64,000 bases of DNA. Origin: Wyeomyia smithii. Its lineage: Eukaryota > Arthropoda > Insecta > Diptera > Culicidae. Below the pieces are notes generated by a model, which worked only from the letters and a program-made list of their open reading frames with translations, did not search any database and was not told where the DNA came from. Position 1 is the first letter of the stretch. Each line of letters opens with the position of its first letter. Below, piece by piece: positions 43,492 through 55,400 of the stretch. Location: NCBI RefSeq assembly GCF_029784165.1, contig NC_073696.1, positions 154,007,713 through 154,071,712 on the forward strand, read 5' to 3'. The translations under genes and the position numbers were made by a program.

Positions 43492-44905
43492 CCCAGATAA
43501 CCAGAAATCGTATAAAAATGGCAATACAAAATCGTATAAACATCCAGTTTCAATTGAAATTGTATAAAGTTCATGTTATAACCAATTCAAGTTATCTTTC
43601 ATCATATATGGGTCGTACAGTCCGTGATATATGACTGCATGTTGTTCCTCGTATAAATGCACACAAGAAAACAGGTTTCATCGCAGTAGAGTTGTCTACA
43701 TTGCTAAACTTAATTGCAGTGCAAAATTGTAGGATTTCTAATTTATGTGATTCACGTTGATATTCATATTCCTTGAAAACTCCTATAACAGTTGTAAGAG
43801 GATTACATAATGAATTTTATACAATTTACTTTTTCGTGACAGTTATAATCGTCTATTATGAAACACGAAATCGTTGAATAGTAAAGAATGATACCATTTT
43901 TATGTCAAATTTAATTTAAATTAAAATGTCCCTTTCAGCAACACTGGTTTTTAAAATCTTGTACCTAAAAGATTTAAAGAATTGGGTATAAATCATGAAC
44001 GTAGTTTTGTCTAAATGCAAAATCACCCAAAAAAATGGCACATATAATCGGGTTTCACATAAACATGGACAACGTCTTGAGAGATATTTAATGTTTGTTG
44101 ATTGCAATTGCTTGAATCGCCTAACAGTTGAAAAGAAGGTCAATGCAGAACGCATGTTATTATTCCTTCGCATATGAGGCAATATTGAGTTACATATCGA
44201 CATCAGAGTTTATAAATAGATTTGGGTCAACATTGAAGACAAGAAGTGACATTATATACGATTTACAGGGTCATACGATTGAGGCGTTCAACGGTACTAG
44301 ATAGAATTCGTTGACACGCAGCATCGTAAAATGACTCTGAGGTTAGGGTATAAGAGCAGTGAGCGGAACGTTGGGGGTTCGAGGCTGAACACAGCCTTGT
44401 AAAATAAATGAAGAAAAATGCCGCATCCAACCTCAATTAATTAATTGACTAAATATACATACCAAAGAATGTACTAAGATAAATGGTACGCGTACTTCTC
44501 ATTAAAAAAAAAATGAATGAAATTGCTGCTCAATTTTGTTTTTTTTTATTAGTTAGAAAATTTAGGTTGTATATAATGCAAAATTTATTCGCAGTACAGG
44601 TTACACACTGCTGCGTTTTAGTTTGTAAAGCATCGTAAAAGAATCATAATACGGGTGAAACGGAATTGTATGTATGCTTGAATTATGGCAATAGAAAATT
44701 GTACTAAGTATCAAACAGAGTTGTTCATACCTCAGATTTTATGCAAAAGGTAATTGTTATAGAATTGTAAAAAATGGAATGGAAAGTTGTATATCTTTGG
44801 TACTTATAAGCTCATATAGAACGTTTTATACAACTATATCAGATTGTATAAGGGTGATTATATCTCAACAACAACTGAAATATACGGACCAAATTGTTGA
44901 CTGGG
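43492..44905. mobile_element. 1.4-kb non-autonomous TIR element
   Basis: Termini are CCCAGATAACCA and (reverse complement) CCCAGTCAACAA. Comparison with the uninterrupted copy at 60925-60960 gives a likely 2-bp duplication (tg at 43490-43491 and 44906-44907). It has no long ORF. Many TTGTATAA/CGTATAAA words sit near both ends, as subterminal repeats of a transposase-binding kind. The superfamily is unknown. Confidence 0.55.
44335..44400 (+). other. weak tRNA-like segment
   Basis: GGGGGTTCGAGGC resembles a polymerase III B box, and TTAGGGTATAAGAGCAGTG upstream vaguely resembles an A box. No cloverleaf can be built, so it could be a SINE relic or chance. Confidence 0.2.
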
Positions 44906-45088
44906 TGGGAGACCGTTACATACATACACACACACGCACACACACACATACACACACACACACATACAGAAAATGCTCAGCTCGTCGAACTAAGTCGATT
45001 GATAGACGAGATTTGACCCTTTGGAGCACTTTTATACCCTTGGTTTTTTCAGTGATTGCTATACCTTTCTAGGAGAAAGGCAAAACCT

Positions 45089-45313
45089 AAATTAATCCAC
45101 CTAGCGGTCAGACCAAGCCTTTCTCATTCGTACTAATTATTTGTTAAAATAGATTTACACGTCACACTTCATTCAAGAAAAAAATACCCCTTGATAATAT
45201 TTGCTGGATTGATTTATCACTCTAAAATAACCAATCATTGCACAATGGTCGGAAAATTGAAATTTTCGGCCAGAATTCATTTTTGTGCCAAATTGTTGGT
45301 TTTCCATTGCAGA
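45089..45313 (+). repeat. modular repeat copy 8, head only
   Basis: It begins with ACCTAAATTAATCCACCTAG directly after the tail of copy 7. It runs about 150 bp through the D zone before the sequence changes near the palindrome's left border. Confidence 0.7.
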
Positions 45314-47534
45314 TGAAACTATGCCACTGGGTGCACAAGGTCTTTCAAATTTGATATAAATGCACATAGTTATTAGAAATAGAGAAAAAATGATAATGCC
45401 ATTTTTGTTTGGTCGAATTTGTTGACTCCTTGGTCACCAAGGGGCGGAACAGTTTTCAGAAAAGTTGAAATTTTAGCAATTCTTGATGTATTATTTGAGC
45501 TATATCTCTAAAATTCGTTATGTAAAGTACTACAAGTAGCACTTTTCTGTAAAGAGGAATGATAGGGCTTTCATTTGAAGTAATCAGAATTCAGGCCGCC
45601 ATCTTGAATTTGGCCACCATCTTGGATTATATCAGAAAAATGCAATTTTAACCGTGTTCGCAACTACCGATTTCCGATCTGAGAGCATTGGAAAGCTGAG
45701 AAAAAATGCTATAAGATGCAAGAAAAAAAAAATTTGGTGAGCATCAGTGTTAACCCATCAATTGAAGCTATTTTTCAAGCTGAGTTTCAAAATATTCATC
45801 GTACATCGCGCAATCAACGTAGTAACCTGTCTACTGAGACCAAGTGGATGCACATGTTATGTCCATATATTTCAATACGTCATAATCGATTGATGCTACA
45901 ACTAGTACGCCACTACTGTTTTTAAAAGTTTAGTGAGAATAATGAGTACAACACTAGCATGTGTGATACTAACAAAGCGATAGGTTTTTCATTACTGAGC
46001 AGTTCCACAAAAAATGTCCCAGTTTTAATATTTAATTTAAATTGCCATTTTTAATTTGGCTGAAACTTTGCATAGACGTTTCAATAGGCAAAAATGTCAT
46101 TTTATGCTATTGGTTTAATTTTTTGGAGCACGACTCATTTTTGTGAAGCTACTGAAATTGCTATTTTGGGAAGGTATTTATGATTACAAATATTTTTAGG
46201 GCCATAACGGTTTGTTTGATCGGTATGACGTCTTCGATAAAGTTGTAGATAATACTTTTGTCTTTCCGAAAAAAAATATACACTCTATAACTTTTTTTTT
46301 GTTGCATTGTTCCAGTAATTTTTTGTAGTTTTTATAAAAAAATAGATTTAAAAAAATGAGCTTTTTAGATAGATATCGGCTATATTATCGTCAGATTTTA
46401 CCTAAGATCACCCGGGGGGGAAATGATGTCCTAGAGCGATAAATGTTTGCATGATGGTTTTTCATAATGCAGATTATGTCTTCATTGGCCCCCGGGCGAT
46501 AATAGCTAAAACCTGACGATAAATTTACATTTTTCTCTTAACTTTTTTTTCAATAAAAAAAATTATTTTAAAGTGTATATTTTTTCGGAGAGACAAAAAT
46601 ATTAACTATAACTTTATAGAAGACGTCATGCCGATCAAACAAACCGTTTTGCCCCTGAAAATATTTGTTATCTTCAATACCTTCCCAAAATAGCATTTTT
46701 CGATAGCTTCTCAAAAATGAGTCGTGTTGCAAAATATTAAACCACTAGCACAGAATGGCATCTTTTGCCTATAGAAACGTCTATGCATAGTTTCAGCCAA
46801 ATTAAAAATTGACAATTTAAATTAAATATTAAAACTGGGACATTTTTTGTTGAACTGCTCAGTATTAAAAAATCTATCCCTTTGTTAGTATCACACACGC
46901 TAGTGTTGTACTCATTATTCTCACTAAACTTAAAAAACAGTAGTGGCGTACTAGTCGTAGCATCAATCGATTATGATATATGGACATATATGGATATAAC
47001 ATGTGCATCCACTTGGTCTCAGTAGACAGGTTACTACGTTGATCGCGCGATGTACGATGAATATTTTGAAACTCAGCTTGGAAAATGATGGGTTAACACT
47101 GATGCTCACCAAATTTTTTTTTCTTGCATCTTATAGCATTTTTTCTCAGCTTTCCAATGCTGGTCTCAGATTGGAAATCGGTAGTTGCGAACACGGTCAA
47201 AATTGCATTTTTCTGATATAATCCAAGATGGTGGCCAAATTCAAGATGACGGCCTGAATTCTGATCACTTCAAATGAAAGCCCTATCATTCCTCTTTACA
47301 GAAGAGTGCTACTTGTAGTACTTTACACAACGAATTTTAGCGATATAGCTCAAATAATACATCAAGAATTGCTAAAATTTCAACTTTTCTGAAAATTGTT
47401 CCGCCTCTTGGTGACCAAGGAGTCAACAAATTCGATCAAACAAAAATGGCATTATTATTTTTTCTCTATTTCTAATAACTATGTGCATTTATATCAAATG
47501 TGAAAGACCTTGTGCACCCAGTGGCCTAGTTTCA
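45314..47534. repeat. 2.2-kb near-perfect palindrome (foldback)
   Basis: The arms run from TGAAACTATGCCACTGGGTG at 45314 to CACCCAGTGGCCTAGTTTCA at 47534. They match through about 1.08 kb with scattered mismatches and small gaps. A central spacer of roughly 70-80 bp lies near 46424. There is no ORF above about 70 codons. It is either a foldback transposon with very long TIRs or an inverted duplication. A transcript across it would form a long double-stranded hairpin. Confidence 0.85.
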
Positions 47535-48216
47535 GCGAGAATTGCTCATATAAGAAAAGTTTTGTATGAACAAGGGGTTGTCTATAAACCACGTAAACTG
47601 AGGCAAATGTCCTGTGTTTTCGAATAAACGTAAATAACTCGTTAGTGGAACGAGATAAACGATTACTGTTCTCAGCAAAAATGCACATAATAGTAAAACG
47701 CTTGTTATGGTTTTGAGAGTTAGTTCGCGATTTGTCTGCAGAGATGGCGCATGAATCTAACTTTTGATAGGAACATCCAAGAGATATGGTTTCTTCAGCA
47801 AAGTTGTAAAGCTATTCAATTCAAACAAAACTACTGGAGACAAAACGATTTAGCAAATCTCGATTATAGAGCCACCAAATGTTGATACAGTTCTCTATGG
47901 TCTTGTTTGTAAAAAAACTGTTTTAAAACGGTGCTGGATCAATTCAATGCAATCATTTATAACATTTTCTGTTCTAGGCTGTATGAACAAACTCACTAAA
48001 TCGATCTTATTAACATCCTCGTAAGACATTGCTCGCTTCTTCGTAAAACACCCTCAGGGGGTACGCGAAAGAAAAATCAGTAATGGCGGACAAAGCAATT
48101 TTTCTCTAAAATACTTCATTTGTTTTTCAATCTTGCTCTTAAAACATGACTGTAGCGATCAAACAAACCATGGTTCAATTTGAAACCGAAACAAGACCAC
48201 CACAACATGATCTACC
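47535..48216. other. unassigned region left of the BEL element
   Basis: No gene or repeat that I can name. It is the target sequence of the BEL insertion, and its continuation is at 56858. Confidence 0.4.
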
Positions 48217-48221
48217 ACTAC

Positions 48222-48903
48222 TGTTACTGCCGCGATAAAATTAAATTCCATAACCCGCGCGAGCAGCGCCAATAAACTCAAAACGTAAATAAACAGAAGA
48301 TCAAATTTCAATCGAATGCTCCCGCAGGTAGCATGTAGTAGCCATGCACTCACAGGTAGAACGATTGGCAACAAAATAGTAATTACGTAGGGTCAGCGTT
48401 TTGAGGCAGGTGGCTCGCGCTGCCGTACTTTAAAGACTGTATTATACATTGATTTGTAAATATTGAATTGTAAGCGTAAATTTAGTATATAAGGAAATTT
48501 TGATTGAATAAAATCGAAGTTTATGGTTAGTCTGAATTTGGTCGTTTCACTGGACGGACCGAACCTTCCTATATTAATAAGTGATTACTCTTTGATTTCT
48601 CTTCAAGAAGCATAGACCTCCACTTTAGCGAGGACACTAGCTAGAAGACTTAATCAGGCCAGAGTGATCCTTACTGGTATACAGAAAATCCTTTAGAACG
48701 TAACCTATTTCCCCCTTCCAGACGCATAGGCCTTCGCTGTAGTAAGGCAACTAGCAGGAAACGGGAAAGGCCAGGTAGTCGTTGCTAACAGGAGTCTTGT
48801 CCGCCTTGATTATCGGTTCCGCTCGCGTATTTAACTGTCGTTCGGTGACAAAGCCTTGTTAACCCGTACCTTCGCCCGGGGAGGCCGCGTAACGCGAATA
48901 ACA
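48222..48903 (+). repeat. 5' LTR of BEL/Pao element
   Basis: 682 bp. AGTATATAAGG at 48484-48494 is a TATA-like box and AATAAA at 48507-48512 a polyadenylation signal, so U3 and R can be placed. It differs from the 3' LTR at two positions that I noticed (near 48665 and 48730). Confidence 0.93.
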
Positions 48904-49009
48904 TATGGTGGCTCCAGAGAGGAGCAAGTGAACTCAAACTCTATTAACTCGATCGTGCGCGGTATCGGTAGTGTGACGGACACTTGAAATAAAACCTAAC
49001 ATTTACAAA

Positions 49010-52000
49010 ATGGTTAAGTTTGTGGATAACCCGAATGGGCACTGTCGGATGTGCATCGAATCCGACGAGAAAGGTGTACTTGTGGAATGCTGCGAGTGTG
49101 ACCGTTGGTTCCACTTGGCATGTGTGGGACTGAAGGACCCGCCGAGAAGTGAGGACTACTGGACATGCCAAAAATGCTACGAGATTGCAGAAAATCAGCA
49201 AAAGATGGAAGAAAAACTTAAGAAATTGGAAGCCCAAGCCAAAGGCAAACGAACACCATCGTCGGAAAGAACGACAACAACCGAAGAAATATTGCGTATT
49301 CATCAGAAAACTATGGAGGCTCTCGTTAAGCAGCTCCAAGTTAAACCCGAACCAACTCCAGATATCAGTCTGGCCCAACCCAATCAAAACGAAGATTGGA
49401 CAATCTACCTGAAAAGGCAAGCTCTGGCTGACTTGCCTAGGTTTGATGGCGCGCCAAAAGATTGGCCAAAATTTAAGAAAACATACGAAGAAACCACAAA
49501 AGCAGGAGCTTTTACTAATCTTGAAAACTTAAACCGGCTGCAGAAGGTTCTGCGTGGAAATGCCGCAAAAACTGTGAGTCAACTGCTGATCGACCCGGAG
49601 AATGTCAAGAAAATAATCGAAAGACTAGAAGAAACATACGGTCGACCAGAAGCGATTTATAACGAACTTCTCCACGAATTAATAAAAATTCGTAAGGAGA
49701 ATAAAAGTGCATTATTAGAAATAGCAGATGCACTGGATAATCTCGTGAGTACAATAAATGTAATCAATTGTGCTCAATATCTGAACGACCCTCGTTTGGT
49801 CGATACTATAGTAAAGAAATTGCCCTATAATATTCAAATAAAGTGGGCTGAAGAATTGAGCAAAGAAAACATTCATTGTCCAGATTTAAAAATACTGAAT
49901 GAATGGATAAAACCACTCGCCAAAATTCAGAGGATGGTTAACCCTTCGATCGAGAGCTCTGAAAGGAAGTCAAGAGTAAAGATTCACCAAGATAACCGGA
50001 AAAAGTTCTACAACAAATGTCCATTTTGCGAAAAGGACCACAAAGTCTATGAATGTGATACATTCAAAAAAATGAACACGGAAGCAAGGAGAAAAATTGT
50101 TACACAAAAACGACTTTGCTTTGGGTGTCTAGGAGCAAACCATCTAATGAAAGATTGCGAACGTGCTAGAACATGTGACATCGATAAATGCCAGGAAAAA
50201 CATAGTAGATGGCTACATCCGAGAAATAAGAAAAACGTAGACAAGGCCAACAAAATGATGACGACGCCGAAAGAAGAAATCGTAGAAAAGCTTGTAACCA
50301 CAGAAAACGCTTCATCTTCTAACTCTGGAACTACAAATCACCATCAAACATTCAGAAATAATATTTATTTCCAAATTATTCCCATAACACTTAGAAACAA
50401 GGGAAAGGAAGTAAATACGTTTGCTTTCTTAGACGCCGGCTCATCACTAACTTTGATCGAGGAACAAATTGCTGATAATCTCGGCCTAAAGGGACGCTCG
50501 AATCCTCTCAAACTCACCTGGACGCAAAACATCACCAAGCAATCGAACAGCAGGCAGGTACAAGTTACACTCGTCAGACCTTCAAAGAAACCATTTATCC
50601 TGAAGGGCGTAAGAACAATTGGCAACCTCCAGCTACCAATTCAATCTCTAGACATGGATGCTATGAAAAAACAATACGATCATCTGAAAGACTTACCCAT
50701 TGAAAGCTATACGGTAGCACGACCATCAATACTAATTGGTCTCGACAACGCGCATCTACTAATGCCTATGGACAGAAGAATGTTAGACGAGAATTCTCCT
50801 ATGGCTATGAGAACCAAACTAGGATGGTTTCTCTTTGGTAACCTCAAGTTGAATATCGCACAAGACTATGTCATGGCAATACAGGAAAACGACGAGATGC
50901 GAAACATGATGAAGCGGTATCTCAGCACAGAAGATTTTGGAGTCAAAACAGTCGAAAGTCTGCCAAAGGGTAAGGAGGACAAAAGAGTTGAAGAAATAAT
51001 CAACGACACACTGAAATATCTAGGGAATATATATGAAATTGGAATGCTGTTCAGACAGGACGATGTCAAATTCCCTGACACTTACCAAAACGCCTTAAGA
51101 CGATTAACTCTGTCAGAGAAAATGCTTGCGAAAAATGAGAAACTCAAGCAATGGGCCATACTTAACTTTAAAAAGTACGTTGCGAAAGGATATGCCAGAA
51201 AATTAACACCAGCAGAATTACTTACACCTACAAACAAAGTTTACTATCTACCACACTTTATCGTCATAAATCAAAACAAGAACAAACCAAGATTAGTGTT
51301 TGACGCCAAAGCAGAAGTTAAGGGTGTCTCATTAAACTCAACCCTTTTACCGGGGCCGGACGCCACAACATCGATCTTCGGAATATTACTACGTTTTAGA
51401 GAAGGAAACATAGCGATAAGCGGTGACATCCAGGAAATGTTTCATCAAGTAAGAATTCGTCCAGAGGATCAGCACGTACTACGCTTCTTATGGAGAGATT
51501 GTGATACATCAAAACCACCAGAAGTATACGTCATGATGGTCATGATATTTGGCGCCACCTGTTCACCGGCCTGCGCTCAAATAGTAAAAAATTTTAATGC
51601 GAGAAAATTCGAAAAAACTCATCCCGCCGCAGCAACCGCTATAGTAAAACAACACTACGTCGACGATTACCTAGACAGCTTCCACACCCAAGATGAAGCA
51701 GTTCAGACAGTCAACGATGTTATAACAATTCACGAAAAGGGAGGTTTCTTCATAAGAAACTTCATATCAAACAAACGCGAGTTACTTCACTCACTCCCCG
51801 AAAACCGGTTAATGGGTTCAAACAAGAAAGATATAACTGACAAAGAGTCTCACGTAGAAAGGGTCCTAGGGCTACACTGGAATACACAACACGATTATTT
51901 TAGTTACCAACTAAGGTTGGATAAACTAAATGCAGGAGCATTAAAAACATTAAACACACCGACAAAAAGAGAAGTACTATCATTCGTGATGAGTATCTAT

Positions 52001-52441
52001 GACCCGCTCGGATTAATATCGCACAAAATTATAGAAGGAAAAATAATCCTCCAAGAATTACATAAGGAATCGTTGGAATGGGACGACACAATCACGTCAC
52101 GCATTCTGCCCCGATGGCGAAATTGGATCAGTACGTTAAAACTGATGGGAAATCTAAAAATCCCAAGAAGTCTTCACATAAAAATCGGAGCACCTCTAGA
52201 ACTTCACACTTTCGTAGATGCAAGTGAAAATGCGTTTGCCGCAGTAATTTACATAAAATGCGGAAATTCCGTTAGCCTTGTGGCAGCTAAATCGAGAGTA
52301 GCACCTATTAAAACACTTTCAATACCACGATTAGAGTTGCAAGCAGCTGTGCTAGGCTCCCGGCTAGCAGAAACAATAGTAAATGAAATACGTCCGACAA
52401 TATCAAAAAAATATATTGGTCTGACTCGCAAACAGTCTTAG
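49010..52441 (+). CDS. BEL/Pao gag-protease-RT-RNase H
   Basis: The start is ATG at 49010, 106 bp inside the LTR. Residues 12-56 form a PHD finger (Cys12, Cys15, Cys27 or 28, Cys30, His35, Cys38, Cys53, Cys56). A coiled coil (60-85) and a DUF1759-type BEL Gag region (about 135-300, LPRFDGAPKDWPKF) follow. Zinc knuckles lie near 337-350 (CPFCEKDHKVYEC) and 370-383 (CFGCLGANHLMKDC). An A17-type protease (FLDAGSSLTLIE, about 473), the RT (RLVFDAKAE at about 761, catalytic QHYVDDYLDSF at about 882) and the start of RNase H (TFVDASENAFAAV, about 1067) complete it. It ends at 52441 only because of a frame break in an A run just upstream. Confidence 0.92.
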   Translation: MVKFVDNPNGHCRMCIESDEKGVLVECCECDRWFHLACVGLKDPPRSEDYWTCQKCYEIAENQQKMEEKLKKLEAQAKGKRTPSSERTTTTEEILRIHQKTMEALVKQLQVKPEPTPDISLAQPNQNEDWTIYLKRQALADLPRFDGAPKDWPKFKKTYEETTKAGAFTNLENLNRLQKVLRGNAAKTVSQLLIDPENVKKIIERLEETYGRPEAIYNELLHELIKIRKENKSALLEIADALDNLVSTINVINCAQYLNDPRLVDTIVKKLPYNIQIKWAEELSKENIHCPDLKILNEWIKPLAKIQRMVNPSIESSERKSRVKIHQDNRKKFYNKCPFCEKDHKVYECDTFKKMNTEARRKIVTQKRLCFGCLGANHLMKDCERARTCDIDKCQEKHSRWLHPRNKKNVDKANKMMTTPKEEIVEKLVTTENASSSNSGTTNHHQTFRNNIYFQIIPITLRNKGKEVNTFAFLDAGSSLTLIEEQIADNLGLKGRSNPLKLTWTQNITKQSNSRQVQVTLVRPSKKPFILKGVRTIGNLQLPIQSLDMDAMKKQYDHLKDLPIESYTVARPSILIGLDNAHLLMPMDRRMLDENSPMAMRTKLGWFLFGNLKLNIAQDYVMAIQENDEMRNMMKRYLSTEDFGVKTVESLPKGKEDKRVEEIINDTLKYLGNIYEIGMLFRQDDVKFPDTYQNALRRLTLSEKMLAKNEKLKQWAILNFKKYVAKGYARKLTPAELLTPTNKVYYLPHFIVINQNKNKPRLVFDAKAEVKGVSLNSTLLPGPDATTSIFGILLRFREGNIAISGDIQEMFHQVRIRPEDQHVLRFLWRDCDTSKPPEVYVMMVMIFGATCSPACAQIVKNFNARKFEKTHPAAATAIVKQHYVDDYLDSFHTQDEAVQTVNDVITIHEKGGFFIRNFISNKRELLHSLPENRLMGSNKKDITDKESHVERVLGLHWNTQHDYFSYQLRLDKLNAGALKTLNTPTKREVLSFVMSIYDPLGLISHKIIEGKIILQELHKESLEWDDTITSRILPRWRNWISTLKLMGNLKIPRSLHIKIGAPLELHTFVDASENAFAAVIYIKCGNSVSLVAAKSRVAPIKTLSIPRLELQAAVLGSRLAETIVNEIRPTISKKYIGLTRKQS

Positions 52442-55400
52442 CATGGATTCGATCTGATCATCGTAAATATAAGCCTTTCGTGGCTCACCGCATAGGAGAA
52501 ATTTTAGATACAACAACCGTACAACAGTGGCGTTGGGTCCCATCGCTGCAAAACCCAGCTGACGAAGCAACGAAGGAAGTGAAAAGAAAATCTATTTGGA
52601 TAAATGGACCTGGATTCCTGCATCTTCAGGAAAACAACTGGCCTACGCAAAAACCAATTGAAGAAACCTCAGAAGAATCTAAGGATATATTAGCACTACA
52701 TATAACAACAGAAATACAGCAATATGATTTCATACGAGAAAACCGCTACTCAAATTACTGGAAACTAGTTCAACACCTATGTATACTAAAGAAATTTGTC
52801 AATTGGATCGCAGAAAGGAAACATTTCATAAAAGCTATAAACAGAAATGATCGAGACATCGTCGAAAATACGCTTTACAAAAAGGCACAATGGGAAGCAT
52901 TTCCTGTCGAAATGATGGACCTTATTAAAAATAAACAATTAACCAAGCAAGGTCCTTTATCAAGCCTGCGACCAGTGCTGGACGAGAATGGCGTCATGCG
53001 TAGCAGAGGACGGTTAGAAAACTTATCCGCATTGAAAAACTCGGCCAGACAGTTAATAATCCTTCCTCAAAAACACCACATTACCCATCTCCTTGTGAGA
53101 TCATACCACGAAAAATACCACGGAGATGAAACAGTAATCGGGGCACTTCAAACCAAATATTGGATTCTATCAGTACGCGCCGTGCTGAAAAATGTTAAAA
53201 CACACTGCCAACAATGCATCATCTGGAGAACGAAACCTAATCCACCACTGATGGCGGCGCTACCCGACTTTAGAGCAAAACCATATTTACATGCGTTCAC
53301 ACATACAGGTGTGGATTACTTCGGCCCATTCGAAGTAAGAGTCCATAGATCCATAGAAAAGCGCTGGGGAGTATTGTTCACCTGCTTGTCGAGCCGAGCA
53401 GCACACATTGAAATGGCCGAAAAATTAGATACCGACAGTTTCCTAACATGTTTCAAAAACTTTCAAAACAGAAGAGGAAAGGTGTCCCATATGTACAGCG
53501 ATAACGGCACAAACTTTATAGGTGCCTGGAATGAAATAAAAGAGCTACAAGCATGGGCGAATAAGATAAACACCACGATGGAGAAAGGACAATCGGCAGC
53601 ACTCGAAATACAATGGTCATTTAACCCACCCGCAGCACCACATTTCGGCGGTGCATGGGAACGTTTAATAAAAATCATAAAGACTTCCTTGAAAAATATG
53701 TTTAAGAGTTGTAAAAGGCCTACACCAGAACTACTAAGAGCCGGCTTCATCCAGGCAGAGTTTTTGCTAAATTCCAGACCGCTTACTCATATACCGCTCG
53801 AAACGTTCGACGATGAAGTTCTAACACCGTTTCACATGTTGATCGGACGAGCAGGAGAACATGTATCCCCAATTGCACCAACAGTAGATGGATTTAATAA
53901 AGAACAATGGAAGCTAGCGCAACACTACGGACAACTCTTTTGGGATCGTTGGAAAACAGAATACCTCCCAACATTAATAAAAAGAAACAAATGGACCGAG
54001 GAGATCATTCCACTTGAAGAAAACGATATCGTCATCATCACAGACGACAACGTACCAGCTGGAAGATGGTTGAAGGGGCGTATAATAAAAACATACCCCG
54101 ATAAAGATGGACAAGTCAGAAAGGCTGACATACAAACGGAAAAGGGCATTATAAAAAGAGCAGCGACGAAAATAGCGGTTCTCGACGTTACACAGAAGGA
54201 GAAACCAGAAGACGCTCAACATCTCACATCAAAGAACATGCCGGAGGAACACGTCATGATCATACACAACGACGTTAGCATCAAGGACAACGTAATCAAC
54301 AACAACAAAAGCAACGACTCCAATCCAAACAACGACAAGGTCATCAATACGAAACGTAAACTAGAGGACGAAAATTTCTCTAACTGGGGAAAAAGAAATA
54401 AACTGGATATTGACAAAATTGAGGAACTAAGAGACCAACATCTAAAGAAACATCCACCCCGAACTACACCAAAACGAAGTAAGCGGATCAAACCATGCAG
54501 TTGGGTTAAGGCACTTCTACTCAGCACCACGTTGTTATCAATCATATCTCCAGCAACACCCCTAAGAATTCAACCGATCAACAAGGACGGTCTCATATTT
54601 CACCATGAAGGAACGTGTATTGTACAAAGGGGACTATGGACCTCAGAAATAGAAACAAACATTAAACCTCTAGAAGATATGAGACACATTAAAGCCATGC
54701 AAACAAATTTAGGAAATGCATTAAGTAAAATATCAAGAATAATTAAAGACGACATCATTATCGAATCAGCAATAGCAGTAGAGCAACAATTTGTAGTTGC
54801 CATCGAAGAAATACAAACAATGTTTCAAGAAAAAATGAAAAGAATGAAACGCAGCAAAGGCATGTTTGGGTTTTTGAAAGATTTAGTATTCGGAGGTGAC
54901 GATTTAGAAGACCAACTACAAATAATACGTCATGAAGATAATCTAAAGTTACATCAGTTATCTAATCTCATTAATACATTAGACGAAAAAACAAACACTT
55001 TGAAAACACAACTCAGCAAAAAAATTCTTAGTATTCAGGGAGAGTTAGATCATTTAACAAACCAATATAATTCAAAAAGAGCTGATATTGCAGTAAAAAA
55101 GTTATTGGAAACCATAGTGCTCGTTCGACAAATTACCAAAAGCACTTTAAATAAGTATAAATTAGTTCAACGAAATCCTATTCCAGAAACAGAGAGGCTA
55201 CAAATACTTGTCAAAATAGAAGAGAAAATCCCACATGATTGTATGGTTCCAAAAGAACAATTTGCAAGCCATTATGAAATCACCTTGAAAAAAGATGCAC
55301 TTCACATAATGATGAAAACAATTATTATAAATAGAGAGAAATTCGAACTATTCAGAATTATTCCAATCCCTATAGTTTACAACAGATCCATCATAACGAT

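Larger units (their letters stand above)
41947..45088 (+). repeat. modular repeat copy 7 (forward), split by a TIR element
   Basis: The head CCTAAATTAATCCTTCTAG opens it at about 41949. A short D zone, a B zone (42050-42290), a long A zone (42300-43491, units about 180 bp apart) and the tail (44907-45088) follow. The tail ends GGAGAAAGGC and is joined directly to another head at 45089. The TIR element at 43492-44905 splits it; the empty site is seen at 60925-60960. Confidence 0.78.

Noticed and set aside
44335..44400. tRNA gene
   Set aside because: A B-box-like word exists but stems do not pair into a cloverleaf.
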